Origin: Ceratobasidium sp. AG-K
Taxonomy: Eukaryota; Basidiomycota; Agaricomycetes; Cantharellales; Ceratobasidiaceae
Length of the DNA stretch: 64,000 bases
Assembly (NCBI GenBank): GCA_037039685.1
Contig: JAWNGF010000012.1
Coordinates: forward strand, 434,001 to 498,000
Reading direction: 5' to 3'
The notes under the pieces are model-generated. The model saw nothing but the letters and a program-made list of their open reading frames with translations. It made no database searches and was not told the origin of the DNA. Below, in pieces: positions 45,679 to 56,400 of this stretch. Numbering within the stretch: the first letter of the stretch is position 1; every line of letters begins with the position of its first letter. The position numbers were made by a program, and so were the translations under genes.

Positions 45679-45969
45679 CTAAGGGCCTGGCGCAGTGGGA
45701 TGGAGTTTGTGAAATTTATCAACTAGTTCAGGAGCGTTCTTGAGATCTTCCTTTGACTGCCAAGAGTTGTCTGCATGAGAGTACCCTTTCCACTTAACAT
45801 AATAGTGGAGTTGGCGACGGATTTTCTTGGAATTAAGGATCTCTTCAACCTCCCATTCTTCTTCTCCATCTTGTGTGACAATAGGGGGTGGTTGAGCAGG
45901 TTCGCGGCCGTGGGGATCAGAGTGGAATTTCTTGAGCAGCATGACATGGAAGACAGGATGAACTTTCAT
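45679..45969 (-). CDS. Pol C-terminal extension with chromodomain (out of frame with pol)
   Basis: Starts with the integrase tail (MKVHPVFHVMLLKKF) and carries a chromodomain (EWEVEEILNSKKIRRQ, YYVKWKGYSHADNSW, CxW-like ending) that in chromoviruses directs integration to methylated-histone chromatin. It should be continuous with pol; a single-base indel near 46034-46047 places it in another frame. Confidence 0.88.
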   Translation of the reverse strand: MKVHPVFHVMLLKKFHSDPHGREPAQPPPIVTQDGEEEWEVEEILNSKKIRRQLHYYVKWKGYSHADNSWQSKEDLKNAPELVDKFHKLHPTAPGP

Positions 45970-45988
45970 CGATTTTGGTAACTCCAGT

Positions 45989-48900
45989 CTAAAAGCGTGA
46001 GTCCCTACTTTTTCCAGTACCTTGTAAGGGCCTAAAACTTTTGTGAGAGAGTTTTACTGAAGGTCTGTCTGTGGATATGTTTTGATGATTAAGCCAGACT
46101 TTATCTCCAGGGTTTATCTCTTCTGGTTCTTTGGCTCCTTTATCAAAGTAGTGTTTGTAGGACTGATTTGCTAGGATGAGGGCGGCTTTGACTTCGTCGT
46201 ATCCTTTCAGCAGGAATTCCGCATGGGCATCAGCTTCAGGAACAGTATAGTCTGATTCTTCCCCGATGTTCATTCTAGGGTTAAAACCCTGGCAGATTTG
46301 GAAAGGGGTTTTGCCAGTGGATGCTTGGATTCCATTGTTGTACGCAAATTCTGCCATAGGGAGCAGGGCCACCCAGTCATTTTGCCTATGGTTGACAAAT
46401 GCCCTGATAAAGATTTCAACCACTTGGTTTGCTCGTTCTGACTGTCCGTCTGTCCTTGGATGGTACGCTGTGCTGAAGGTAGGTTTTACGTCTAACCGTT
46501 TGTATAGGTGCCTAATGAACTTTGAGTTGAAAGTGGATCCTCTATCCGAGACTGTTGCCTTTGGAGTGCCGTGAAGTTTCCAAATGTTTGCAACAAAAAT
46601 ATTGGCTATGTCTACTGCTGTGGCCGTTGATTTGCAAGGGAGATAGTGTGCCATCTTGGAGAACCGATCTACTACTGTTAAGATTGCGTCATATCCTTCT
46701 GATTCTGGGAGCCCTACAATCATGTCATAGGAGATCTCTTCCCAAGGTCTCTCAGGAATATGTAGAGGACGCAGTAATCCTGTGGGGAGTTGGTTCGATG
46801 GTTTAACTCGAATGCATGTTTCGCAGTGTGACACATAAGAGTTGACAAATTTCTTCATGGTTGGCCAATAGTAAGTTCTGGAAACTAATTCCAATGTTCT
46901 TGCTTGTCCCGGATGTCCAGCTGAAATATTGTCATGGCGCGATTCCAATATCAGGTTTCTGACAGTTTCATCCTTAGGGACAAAGATCTTTCCTTTGAAC
47001 ATTAGGAGTCCTTCTCTGTATTCCCAATCTTTGACTTTTTCTCCGTTTCTCAGCTTATTGTGGGCTTCCTCTAATCTGGGATCTTCAAGGATTGCTTCTC
47101 TGATTAGATCGTTAATTTCCTGGTCAGGGGTGATAGCCGAAATAAAAATGTCTGGTTTGAGGAGAACTTGGTTCTCTACCCCCCCCAAAGGTTCTAGGTC
47201 GTATCGCCTTGAGAGAATGTCTGCTTTTTTGTTTTGGCTTCCTGGTCTGTACAAGATTTGGAAGTTGAAGTCTACCAAGAAATTCATCCAGCGGATTTGG
47301 CGTTGATTCAATTGCTTGGATGATGAGAAGTATTCCAAATTTTTGTGATCTGTTATTACTTGAACAGCTTTTTCTGTGCCTTGAAGTAGGTGCCGCCATT
47401 CTTTGAAAGCTCTAATTATTGCCAATAGTTCTTTGTCAAAAATGTCATAGTTTCGCTCAGCCGGATTTAGTGATTTAGAAAGAAAAGCTACAGGGTGTAG
47501 TTTCCCTTCTTCATCCTTCTGAGATAGAACTGCTCCTGTAGCAAATCCTGACGCGTCTGTTTCGAGGAAAAATTCCTTATTCTGATCGGGCTGCATCATT
47601 ACAGGTGCCACTTTAAGAGCTTCTTTTAGCGCATTCATGGCCTCTTGTTCTTTGCTTGTCCACTGCCACTTTTGATCCTTCTTAAGTAGGTTGTACAGAG
47701 GTCTGGCTTTGCCGGCAAAGTCTTGAATGAATCTTCGATAGAAATTGACGAATCCTAGGAATTCTTGTACTTGTTTGACGTTTTTGGGAGCTTTCCAGTT
47801 CATAGCCGCCGTGACCTTTTCCTGATCCGTTTCGATTCCTTTATTGGAAATGACCAATCCTACCCAGTCCAGTTTGGTCTGGTGGAATTTGCATTTTTTC
47901 AATTTCGCGATCAGCTTGTGTTCCCTTAGTCTTCTTAGCACCTCTTTCACGTGTCCTGGATGATCTTCTACTCGTTTGGAAAAAACAAAGATATCATCAA
48001 TGTATACGAGTACGAAAACCCCCATAATGTCCCTGAATATGGAGTTCATTAGGGACTGGAAGCTTGATGGGGCGTTTTTGAGACCGAAGGGCATGACTTT
48101 CCATTCGTACATGCCGTATTGAGTTTTGAATGCTGTTTTCCATTCATGGCCTGCTGCTATTCGGGTTTGATGGAATCCTTGTGCCAAGTCTAGAGTGGTG
48201 CCAATAACAAATCCTTCCAGGGCCCTTAACCATTGGTCCAATAGAGGTATTCCACTCGCGTTGAATTTGCATAGCGAATTCACATATCTGTAGTCAACGC
48301 AAAAGCGTAATTCTGGGTTGTTTGGATCTTCTGGATGTGGTTTTTTGACAAACAGAACCAGGGAAGCCAAAGGAGACTTAGAAATCTGAATATGTCCCCT
48401 TCGGATCAGGGTTTCTAGTACTTTCTTCATTTCCTTGTCTTCAGCTGGGGACGTTTTGTAGATAGGGCCGTGCTTTAATTTAGCTTCTGGTAGGAGATCG
48501 AGCGTAATGTCCGTTGGCCTGTGAGGTGGCAGTTCTTCTAACCTGGATTCGTCGAATACATCTGCAAACTCTTTGTATTCCTCTGGTAATGTAGTTTCAG
48601 CTGCAATTTGGAGTGTAGACGGGACTTCTAGGCAGTTTTCTGAGCAGAAGTTGCTTGTGTATGCAATTGTCCTGTTTTTCCAATTAATTTGTGGGTTATG
48701 TTTTTTGAGCCATGACATCCCGAGTACAATAGGGTGTCTTCCAATGTTTGTGACATGACATTCTATTTCGCTGGAATGTGTTCCCATGACAAGCCTAAAT
48801 TTTGTATAGTGGGTGACTTTTCCAGACGAGACTTCCCGTCCGTCTATAACTCGCAGAGTCTTTGGTTTTTTGTGCTGAAAAAGGGGAAGGTTTGCCTCTT

Positions 48901-49078
48901 TTGCTAGGGAAGGGTTGATGAAACAGGAGGTTGCACCACAGTCGAGGAGTGCTTGTCCAGAGAATCTTTTCGATCTGTTAACTGACTTAGAATCAGGAGC
49001 CGTAGCTAGTGGATGAGCGGTGAAATCAAGGTATAATTGGTTTTCATTTGATATTGACATGATTTCTAGTTCATCCAT
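45989..49078 (-). CDS. pol: Chromovirus pol (protease-RT-RNase H-integrase)
   Basis: A 1,029-aa frame with domains in the Ty3 order. The aspartic protease has LLDCGATSCF (Asp about residue 46). Reverse transcriptase has FCVDYRYVN and LVYIDDIFVFS (YIDD about 357). RNase H has ETDASGFATGAVLS (about 502) and ends near ITDHKNLEYF. The integrase has an HHCC zinc region ending CETCIRVK (about 700-745) and a catalytic triad in TVVDRFSK (about 799), SDRGSTF (about 839) and DGQSERANQ (about 879). The ATG at 49078 lies 35 bp after the gag stop, in another frame, so it is either translated by re-initiation or made by an unknown route. The frame is lost at about 46040, just before the chromodomain. Confidence 0.95.
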   Translation of the reverse strand: MDELEIMSISNENQLYLDFTAHPLATAPDSKSVNRSKRFSGQALLDCGATSCFINPSLAKEANLPLFQHKKPKTLRVIDGREVSSGKVTHYTKFRLVMGTHSSEIECHVTNIGRHPIVLGMSWLKKHNPQINWKNRTIAYTSNFCSENCLEVPSTLQIAAETTLPEEYKEFADVFDESRLEELPPHRPTDITLDLLPEAKLKHGPIYKTSPAEDKEMKKVLETLIRRGHIQISKSPLASLVLFVKKPHPEDPNNPELRFCVDYRYVNSLCKFNASGIPLLDQWLRALEGFVIGTTLDLAQGFHQTRIAAGHEWKTAFKTQYGMYEWKVMPFGLKNAPSSFQSLMNSIFRDIMGVFVLVYIDDIFVFSKRVEDHPGHVKEVLRRLREHKLIAKLKKCKFHQTKLDWVGLVISNKGIETDQEKVTAAMNWKAPKNVKQVQEFLGFVNFYRRFIQDFAGKARPLYNLLKKDQKWQWTSKEQEAMNALKEALKVAPVMMQPDQNKEFFLETDASGFATGAVLSQKDEEGKLHPVAFLSKSLNPAERNYDIFDKELLAIIRAFKEWRHLLQGTEKAVQVITDHKNLEYFSSSKQLNQRQIRWMNFLVDFNFQILYRPGSQNKKADILSRRYDLEPLGGVENQVLLKPDIFISAITPDQEINDLIREAILEDPRLEEAHNKLRNGEKVKDWEYREGLLMFKGKIFVPKDETVRNLILESRHDNISAGHPGQARTLELVSRTYYWPTMKKFVNSYVSHCETCIRVKPSNQLPTGLLRPLHIPERPWEEISYDMIVGLPESEGYDAILTVVDRFSKMAHYLPCKSTATAVDIANIFVANIWKLHGTPKATVSDRGSTFNSKFIRHLYKRLDVKPTFSTAYHPRTDGQSERANQVVEIFIRAFVNHRQNDWVALLPMAEFAYNNGIQASTGKTPFQICQGFNPRMNIGEESDYTVPEADAHAEFLLKGYDEVKAALILANQSYKHYFDKGAKEPEEINPGDKVWLNHQNISTDRPSVKLSHKSFRPLQGTGKSRDSRF

Positions 49079-49113
49079 ATTACTAGCTAATATATCACCG
49101 AGTACTTGGCTCC

Positions 49114-50466
49114 TTAATAAGCCTCGGTGACGTCTTTTCCCGATTCGATGTCTGAAGAGATTTCTTCAATCTGAGCTTCAAACCCTGAGGCTGTGTTTTT
49201 AGAAGGACAGACTCTTGCTGAGTGTCCCTTGCCACCGCAGGTGAAGCAAATCATTGGTCCTTTTCCTTTCCCATCCAGATCCATTGCGTTGGGGTCTTTA
49301 GCAGGAGTGGACGATTTGGGTGTTTGAATAATTGGAGCGTTGAAGGTACTGGTTCGAGTGTCTTTTTGAATTGCTCCAAAAGGAACATTTCCTTTTGTCC
49401 CATCGTCCCAGGAGATCTGTGGTACTGGGCGGCCCTTGGCGTTTCTGGTAATGTTTGAGATTTTGCCGTATTGCACTCCCCCTGTAGGCTTTGACATAAA
49501 GACACGGTCGTTTACGTTGAATCTTTGACCTAGTGAGGTGTTTGCAACGCTTGGGGTTGTCTTGGCAGTGGTTTGTTTGGAGGTACTGGTTTGTGGGCCT
49601 TGCGACTTCTTTGGTGCATTAATGGCATTCATTGTAGAGTCAATTTCCAGGGCTCTTTCTCGAACTTGATTGAATGTTCTTGTTGCTTCGTGGGGTTTAA
49701 AGTTCTGTGACACCATGGCCATCTTGATTTCATCCTTAAGACCGTCATAGAAATCATCACGAAGTACTCGATCGGTGTATCCAAGTACCGATGAATAAGT
49801 GACAAAGTCTCGTAGATAATCTTGGACAGAGTTCTTCTGGATCAACTTCTTGTATAATTGTCTATATCGGTCGATTTTGTGAACATCGCCGAACCTAGCT
49901 TGCATTTCGTTCCAGAATTCATCCATGTCGTGTAGCCAAGTTGTTGCTCCCCTCCTTGCCGTGTCCACATCAATTCCGGGTTGCATCCATACATAGGCAG
50001 GCCCCTTGCAATAGCCCATGATATAAGTGATTTTTTGTTCTGTGGTTGCTTGTGGGGATGTGTGGTTTATGTACAGAGTACATTGCGACTTAAACTCATC
50101 GAACTTATCTACATCTCCAGAGAATTCCTCTGGGGGATGCATCTTGAGTTTGTATCCTGGGGTGGTTGTTGACGCGGTGGTAGAGGGTGTTGCACCCATG
50201 TTTGCAAGTGACTGAGATACTGCATTCATTAATTGGTGAAGGGGTGCAATTTGTGCGGTTTGATTTTGAATTGCATGAATATCTGCAATGTTATTGTCGA
50301 TTCCCAATTCTAGGGTAGAGGTGATGCTATTTAAAGCATTAATGTGACCGTTAATTTTTCGCACTTCGTCTATTAAGGCATTGATTGCCTGTGCAACTAC
50401 ATCGGGTCCAGATGTTGCTGAAATTTGGGTAAATCCCCCTTGACCGGGTGATGGGGCTCTCGACAT
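49114..50466 (-). CDS. gag: Chromovirus gag with CCHC zinc knuckle
   Basis: A 450-aa capsid/nucleocapsid precursor. It has a helical N-terminal region, a central retrotransposon gag domain (EEFSGDVDKFDEFKSQC, PAYVWMQPGI, MDEFWNEMQARFGD), and a single zinc knuckle CFTCGGKGHSARVC near residue 405 in the C-terminal tail. It packages element RNA in virus-like particles. Stop TAA at 49114-49116. Confidence 0.93.
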   Translation of the reverse strand: MSRAPSPGQGGFTQISATSGPDVVAQAINALIDEVRKINGHINALNSITSTLELGIDNNIADIHAIQNQTAQIAPLHQLMNAVSQSLANMGATPSTTASTTTPGYKLKMHPPEEFSGDVDKFDEFKSQCTLYINHTSPQATTEQKITYIMGYCKGPAYVWMQPGIDVDTARRGATTWLHDMDEFWNEMQARFGDVHKIDRYRQLYKKLIQKNSVQDYLRDFVTYSSVLGYTDRVLRDDFYDGLKDEIKMAMVSQNFKPHEATRTFNQVRERALEIDSTMNAINAPKKSQGPQTSTSKQTTAKTTPSVANTSLGQRFNVNDRVFMSKPTGGVQYGKISNITRNAKGRPVPQISWDDGTKGNVPFGAIQKDTRTSTFNAPIIQTPKSSTPAKDPNAMDLDGKGKGPMICFTCGGKGHSARVCPSKNTASGFEAQIEEISSDIESGKDVTEAY

Positions 50467-50490
50467 ATTGGAGCGGGGAAAAAGGTAGAT

Positions 50491-51302
50491 TTATTGAGAT
50501 CCAAGGCCGTACAAAATGTTACGAATTCTTCTCCGAACCCTTCTATCTTTAATAATGCGCAAACTCCTCAAAAATATCAGTTCAAGGTTTTCGTCCTCCA
50601 GAAACAACGCGTTGATAACTCCTAGTTCGTCGTACTGTTCGTATATGTAGTTACGATGAACGTCTTCAATAAAGAGTTTTAGGGACTCTAGTCTAAGTTG
50701 TTCCCTGTGTTGTTCCTGTGTGAGTCGAGGTCTTGGTCCCACTGAAAAGGATTGGGTGCGATAGTATTAAGGTGATTTAGAAGGCGGTAATCCTGATTAA
50801 TAGGAATACGCACTTCTGCTGCGAGATGACAGTATTTGCCCTTGATTTTGTCTTTAAGGGTTTCGATAGTGCGCCACTGACGTTTGTTGTTGTTGATGAG
50901 ATTTTCGACCTTTTGAGTGTGTTTTTCTTGGATTTTTATAAGTTGATCGCAGTTTTCGATCAAGACACGGGTTTGTTCTTGCAATCGCTCGACTTCGATA
51001 TTAGTGTCCGCCAAATTTATGCTTTGGACACGATCTTGATCGGCTTGTTGCTTGTTTGTATTGTCAAGGTTGATTTCGATGAACTCGAGCCTTGAATGGA
51101 GGGATTGATAATCGGCTTCGAGTTGATTGTAGTTTTCGTCGTTTCTGGTACGTTCGACCCTTAAATCCTCTGCTTGTTCAACTTGATCTTCTTCTAGCAC
51201 TTCAATTCGACTGTTTAATTCGTCGACTTTGGTGTCTAGATCAAGTACGAAGTCCTTTAGTCTAAAGACTGCTTCGCAGAGGCTAAAAAATGCGGGGAAC
51301 AC
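50491..51302 (-). CDS. Extra coiled-coil ORF upstream of gag in the chromovirus
   Basis: Minus-strand 51302-50688 encodes about 204 aa with long coiled-coil heptads (KVDELNSRIEVLEEDQVEQ, VERLQEQTRVLIENCDQL, KVENLINNNKRQWRTIETL). A second frame, 50742-50491, adds 83 basic residues (LTQEQHREQLRLESLKLF, RRVRRRIRNILYG). A possible AG acceptor (CCTTTTCAG) near 50743 could splice the two. Standard Ty3/gypsy elements go from leader to gag with no such gene. The role is unknown; a capsid-assembly or RNA-binding accessory protein is one guess. Confidence 0.6.
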
Positions 51303-51785
51303 TTTTAAGGTTAATTAGTTAGTTACTAATTAGTTCCTTTTTAGTGCGTACTGATGGAAACGACAAGTTGATGTGGTTCTTGATGGATGAGAGTGTTAAC
51401 TTGGGTGGTGCTCCGACCACTTTCCAGTTTTTGCTTGAGAGGATCTGGCTTCCTCGAGATGTTGATTTGGATGTGAAGGGTGCTAGACGCTAAGCTTTTG
51501 CTTTATATACTCCTTATCTGATCTTATCAGTTATCAACAGCCTTGGGCGGGCGTGATAGCGACAGTGTATAACAGAGTAAGGATGTATTTAGCTGACTAA
51601 AGCCGCTATGACCCGAAAGAGGATAACGATTGGGTTCACTGACAGCGTATAGCGACGTGGAACTACTGGTCTATATCAAGTATAGCTCTTCGTTCGTTGT
51701 ACTATGCCCGTTTTCCCGTGTACGTTCTATCTACTTGGTGGAAGAGCAGGGGCTTATGGCCGATGCTTTGGGAGGCTTGACCTAA

Positions 51786-52199
51786 TGTCCCGACTTGGGT
51801 CGATTAGGTATGTAAAAGTTAAGGGGTTCGACTTAAACAAGTCTTTGAACCCAAGGAGTGGTGATAAGTAAGAAGATTGAATTAGGCAAGTCCTAGAGGA
51901 GAAGAGGTCAAGCCTTGTCGTTAACCGGCTTGACCTCTGGGTTTATATACATGAGGGATCAGTGCCACGTCATCATCTATCAGTGTGGGAAAGCCGAGTA
52001 CAACCGATGATAAGCGAGATAAGAGACATGACTCGACATTCTGGAAGTTCCGGAAGCATCACCAATATCAAATGAAAAGACAAATACATCACATGACACA
52101 AGTTAAGCGCCAGAGGACAATTGTACCAAAAAAGGAAAGTGTTCGGAAAAAAAGATATAAAATCAGAATAAAATGTCTGAGCTTAGTCAGCTCATGACA
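51786..52199 (-). repeat. 5' LTR of the chromovirus (right LTR)
   Basis: Promoter-bearing LTR for the minus-strand element. TATATAAA on the minus strand (about 51942-51949) is the likely TATA box. The AGAGGTCAAGCC hairpin is also present. Confidence 0.95.
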
Positions 52200-52204
52200 G
52201 TGGG

Positions 52205-52951
52205 ATACGGACTTACCAGCCCCAAGATGGGTATTGATAGAGACATAGCGTGCGGTACCAGTCAAGTTCTTACCCTCCTTGTACGGGATATGTAAGTGGG
52301 ACTTTGGGTCACGGTACCTCTTAGCCAGACCAAAATCGACAACATTAACCTATCAGGTGATTCAGTGTGGAATACTTGTAGGGTGCATTCGAAATGACAC
52401 TGTACATACCTGGTTACCCAGCTTTCCAATACCCATCAGGAAGTTATCAGGCTTGATGTCATGGTGGATGAAGTTGCATGAATGGACAAATTCTATACGG
52501 GAGATCTCTGGGGCTGGGTCAGCAGAACGTCATGGAGTTGGGGCCCCTTACTTACAAGTTGGTCGGCCAGGAAGAGTACGGTCTTGACAGAGAATTTGCG
52601 GTCGCAGAAATTGAAGAGATCTTCGAGCAATGGGCCAAGAAGATCCAGGACCATAGCATTGTAATCGTATGTGGTGCCAAACCAGTGGACAGCGGGCACG
52701 CCAATGCCACCAGCCAAACTCGTGTAGACCTTGCTTTCATACTGAAGCTGAGGGTGCTTGGCCCTGACTGGCTCAAGCTTGATGGCAACTTCTTTGCCGG
52801 AAACAATGTTTACAACGAGGTAGATATCCCCTGGGGGATAGTCAGCATTAGCTGCCGCCAGATAGATGTCTGGCTCACCAAAGGATCCACTACCAATCTT
52901 TTTACTGAGATGGTATTTTCCACCGACACAGAGGTCCACGCAGGATGACAT
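52205..52951 (-). pseudogene. Casein kinase 1 fragment, truncated by the chromovirus insertion
   Basis: Minus-strand exons give the N-lobe and early C-lobe of a CK1-family Ser/Thr kinase: [26 protein letters not shown] then DIYL across a 48-bp intron, VAIKLE (ATP Lys), [10 protein letters not shown], the catalytic loop [12 protein letters not shown], and DFGLAK with the CK1-typical [14 protein letters not shown]. The catalytic HRD motif is changed to HHD. The coding sequence stops at the LTR insertion, just inside an intron after LGA. No matching C-lobe was found on the other side (left of 45250). It is therefore a non-functional fragment, perhaps already truncated before insertion. Confidence 0.8.
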
Positions 52952-53357
52952 GGGGAGGTGGTGAGGTGCGGCTGCTGCTTGTCTTCGGCGTGTTGCAGTT
53001 ATGAGGACTTGTAGCTTTTCCAGAGCAAGCGCAGTCAGGGGTTAAACTATGACATGGAAGGCATAAGTGTTAGCATCAAATAAACCCTTGACTTACTTTG
53101 GTAGTGTCCAACAACAAGGTTAGCGGGGAACATCGATATTATTGGGATTCACCCCTGGCACATGTGCTCTGTCTGTGCCAAAAAGTCGGAATGTCGTCAG
53201 TAAATCCTTGGTGTAGAGTTTAATACGTACCTTCAGTATGTAAATTCAGCATGCTTGGGGCCAGGTGGTGATGGCTCGTCGGGTTTTGATTGGTGCAGGC
53301 GGAACGGGGTGCAAGGTTCACCACGTGATGTGGGACAATGCTGACCTCCCCCTCACA
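52952..53357. other. Intergenic, no gene seen
   Basis: Upstream region shared by the CK1 fragment (-) and the Tnp2 transposase (+); no other feature. Confidence 0.4.
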
Positions 53358-53364
53358 TATAAAA
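53358..53364 (+). promoter_or_regulatory. TATA box of the Tnp2 transposase gene
   Basis: TATAAAA lies 37-43 bp upstream of the ATG at 53401, implying a very short leader. The use of this site is inferred. Confidence 0.5.
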
Positions 53365-53400
53365 GGCACACCGTGATGTACGGTTCCTGTGTTACTTGCT

Positions 53401-56400
53401 ATGGACAACTTGAAATCGGACCCTTGCATAATATGTATCTGTTGTCAAAAGCTCCTCATTCCTCGACAAGTCCATCGACACCTTGCAATCTATCGGCAGC
53501 AGCTCTGGCGCCAGTTTGGCGAAGCCCCAGTGGTTGAGGCCGAGAATGCAGAGGCCGATGTTGATATGGAATCGATTCAGGACGACGACGAGGGACAGTT
53601 ACATATGGGCGTTGGCGATAACAATCTAAATGCGCTGGAAAACAGCACCAACAAGCATAGCCAAGGTATGTGCTTGTGTATTGTATGGCTAACTCGCTTC
53701 CTGACTGGTCGTTTCTCAGAGCTTGGTCCAGACCTTGTTATGAGCAATAATGAAGGTAAGTAATATGATAGCCAACTAGTTGCCACCTACCTGCTAACTG
53801 CTGGCTACAACTTTAGAGCAAATGCCAACGCCTGACCTGGCTCAAGGAGTTACAAACGACAAACTTCCACCTAGTAAGTATAGATATTTGATGGATCACA
53901 AAGTGGCTAATGCGTCCCAGCAAGTTTTGGGGCATGGTTTACGACGGAATCCTCCAGTCACCATTGAGGAGTGGCCCGACCCCGACTCCAATCCTGAGAT
54001 GCCAGACCTCAAGGAAGACTCCCCCTTTGATATCTTCGTTGATGGTTTGGACCGCGACCCGGAATTTGTGGAGTGCGATGTACCTCCTACCTTCAATCCT
54101 ATTGACGAACCCGGGCTCACAAACGAGGAACTGCGTCAGCTGCTTGAGCTGCACCTTGGGGACCTTGCTGACGACGCATGGAATGATATAAGTAAGCCCC
54201 TTGATTTGAGCCATGCCCCGATGTCTCACTATCATTTCAGATTCCCACCACTTAACCGAGAAGGACCGCAATACCCTCCTTCTCCTTGCCACCCGCCTTC
54301 GCACACATTTCTCACAACAGACATGGGACGACCTTTGTCTCGGCGTCTGCAAAACCTTGGACATTCCGTCAGAGTTTGTTGCTTGGCGTCGCCTTCATGC
54401 GCTTTCCGAGCTGGAGAGTTGCGCATACGACTGTTGCATCAACTCCTGCTGCTGCTTTTTAGGTAAACACAAGGACCTCGAGACATGCCCGTACTGCAAA
54501 GAGCACCGATTCAATTTGCGGGGTCAGGCAAGGCGGCAATTTCGCTATACGCCGCTCATTCCGCAACTGCAAGCGTTGTTCAAGAACTCCAGCATGGCCT
54601 TTGAACTCCGGTACCGCGTGCGGGTTGACAAAGAATATGAGCCTGGTGTAATCCAGGATGTTTTTGACGGCGACAACTACCGCTCGCTACTCCAGACCCC
54701 GCTTGGACCGGATGACGGGTATCGGATGTTCAGCCACCCGGAGGATATTGCGCTTGGGATTTCAACAGACGGTTTTACGCTATTCAAGCGTTGCCGACGT
54801 GGGCACTCAACCGCTTGGCCGATAATCTTGCTGAATTATAATCTTCACCCCAGGATCTGAACTTGCCTTGAGAACGTACTATGTGTTGGCGTAATTCCCG
54901 GTCCGAAACAGTGCAAGGACCTCAACTCGTTCCTTATCCCGCTGCTGGAGGAGTTACTGTTACTGGAGGAAGGAATCAAGACAAGTGGAGTGACACCCGA
55001 GGGCGAAGCATACTGGTTTGTACTGCGCGTGTTTCTTATATTGGGCTTTGGCGACCTCCCAGCGGTTGCAAAACTACTGCTGATTAAGGGTCACAATGCG
55101 CTTACGCCTTGCCGAGCGTGTTATATTCAAGGTATACTCTGTCAACTTGAGAGGAACGCGATATATTACCTCCCTCTGACCGATCCCTATACTGGGGAAA
55201 CTCTTCCCTTTGAGCTGATCCCCATGCGCACGCATGCTCAAACCCTTGCTCACCTCCAGCAACTCGAGCAAGCACCAACCAAAGCCGCACGCGAACGAAT
55301 CGCTAAGGATGTCGGAATCATTGGGCGCTCGATTTTTGCGCACCTCAAGTCGATTGATCTGGCCTCAAGTTTCCCTTATGACATCATGCACCTATTGTTC
55401 GAAAACCTCATGCCGAATATGATTCGACACTGGGTGGGTGAGTTCAAGGGGTTAGACGAGGGTACAGGGACATACCAGCTGTCTCCAGCAGCTTGGGCTA
55501 CTATTGGGGAGCTAACAGCGCAGGCCACCCGTACCATTCCCTCTGATTTTGTTGGTACGATCCCAAATATCGCTACTGATCGCAAACTCTTCAAGGCCGA
55601 AGTGAGTGCATTCTGGTTTCAGCACATCGCCCCCATCCTCCTCGCCGACAAACTACCACATGTTTATTACGAGTAAGTAATTGATTTGCCTTGAATCGCC
55701 GTACTGACCCCAGTAGGCATTTTTTATTGATCCGCGAAATTATCCTTTGTTGCCTCCAGTTCAAGGTTACACATGCGGAGATAGATGAGCTACAGGACAT
55801 GGTAACGGAATGGGTAACTGATTACGAAGTGTAAGTTTCCTTGCTACAGCACAAGGTACAGACACTGATCCTCGTATACAGTCTATACTATCAACATGAA
55901 GCCAGTCGCCTCCCAACGTGCCCGCTAACAATACATGCGCTGCTCCATATCCCGTATTATCTACGCCGAACCGGTCCGCTCTGGGCATCTTGGGCCTTTG
56001 TGATGGAGCAGTTTTGTGGGCACCTCCTACCAGCCGTTAAGAACCACACCCGGCCATACGAGCACCTCGATAACTATGTCCAACGGCGCGCACAGATGCA
56101 GGTCGTATCTAGGATACACAATCTGCCTTCACTTTCGGAGCCCCACGTCGAGTACAGGTACGAACATGGAGAAAAAATATCCTTGAAAGAGACGATATAT
56201 GAAGAATGTGAGTTTTTGTTTTATTCTAACATTGTGAGGTTATTTACACAATTACGAACTCCGAAAAGTTCCGCTCATTGTACTTGGGGGACCAGTGAGG
56301 AGCGACATCCGTCTCGAAAATCCGCTACTGCGCCAACTAACATGGTATTTCGGTCCCATTTACCCGCGACTTTGTTGGCTCGAGCTCGAAGAACGAATCG

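Larger units (their letters stand above)
45255..52199 (-). mobile_element. Complete Ty3/gypsy chromovirus (LTR retrotransposon), minus strand
   Basis: The 414-bp LTRs (45255-45668 and 51786-52199) begin TGTC and end GACA, and differ only at one base (T at 45366, A at 51897). A 5-bp target duplication GTGGG flanks the element (45250-45254 and 52200-52204). A purine tract AGGAGGGGG on the minus strand (45672-45680) abuts the 3' LTR. Internal genes on the minus strand are a coiled-coil ORF, gag, and pol with protease, RT, RNase H, integrase and a chromodomain. The near-identical LTRs show a very recent insertion. It landed inside a casein-kinase-1-like sequence. One frameshift near the pol end suggests this copy may not be autonomous. 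Confidence 0.97.
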
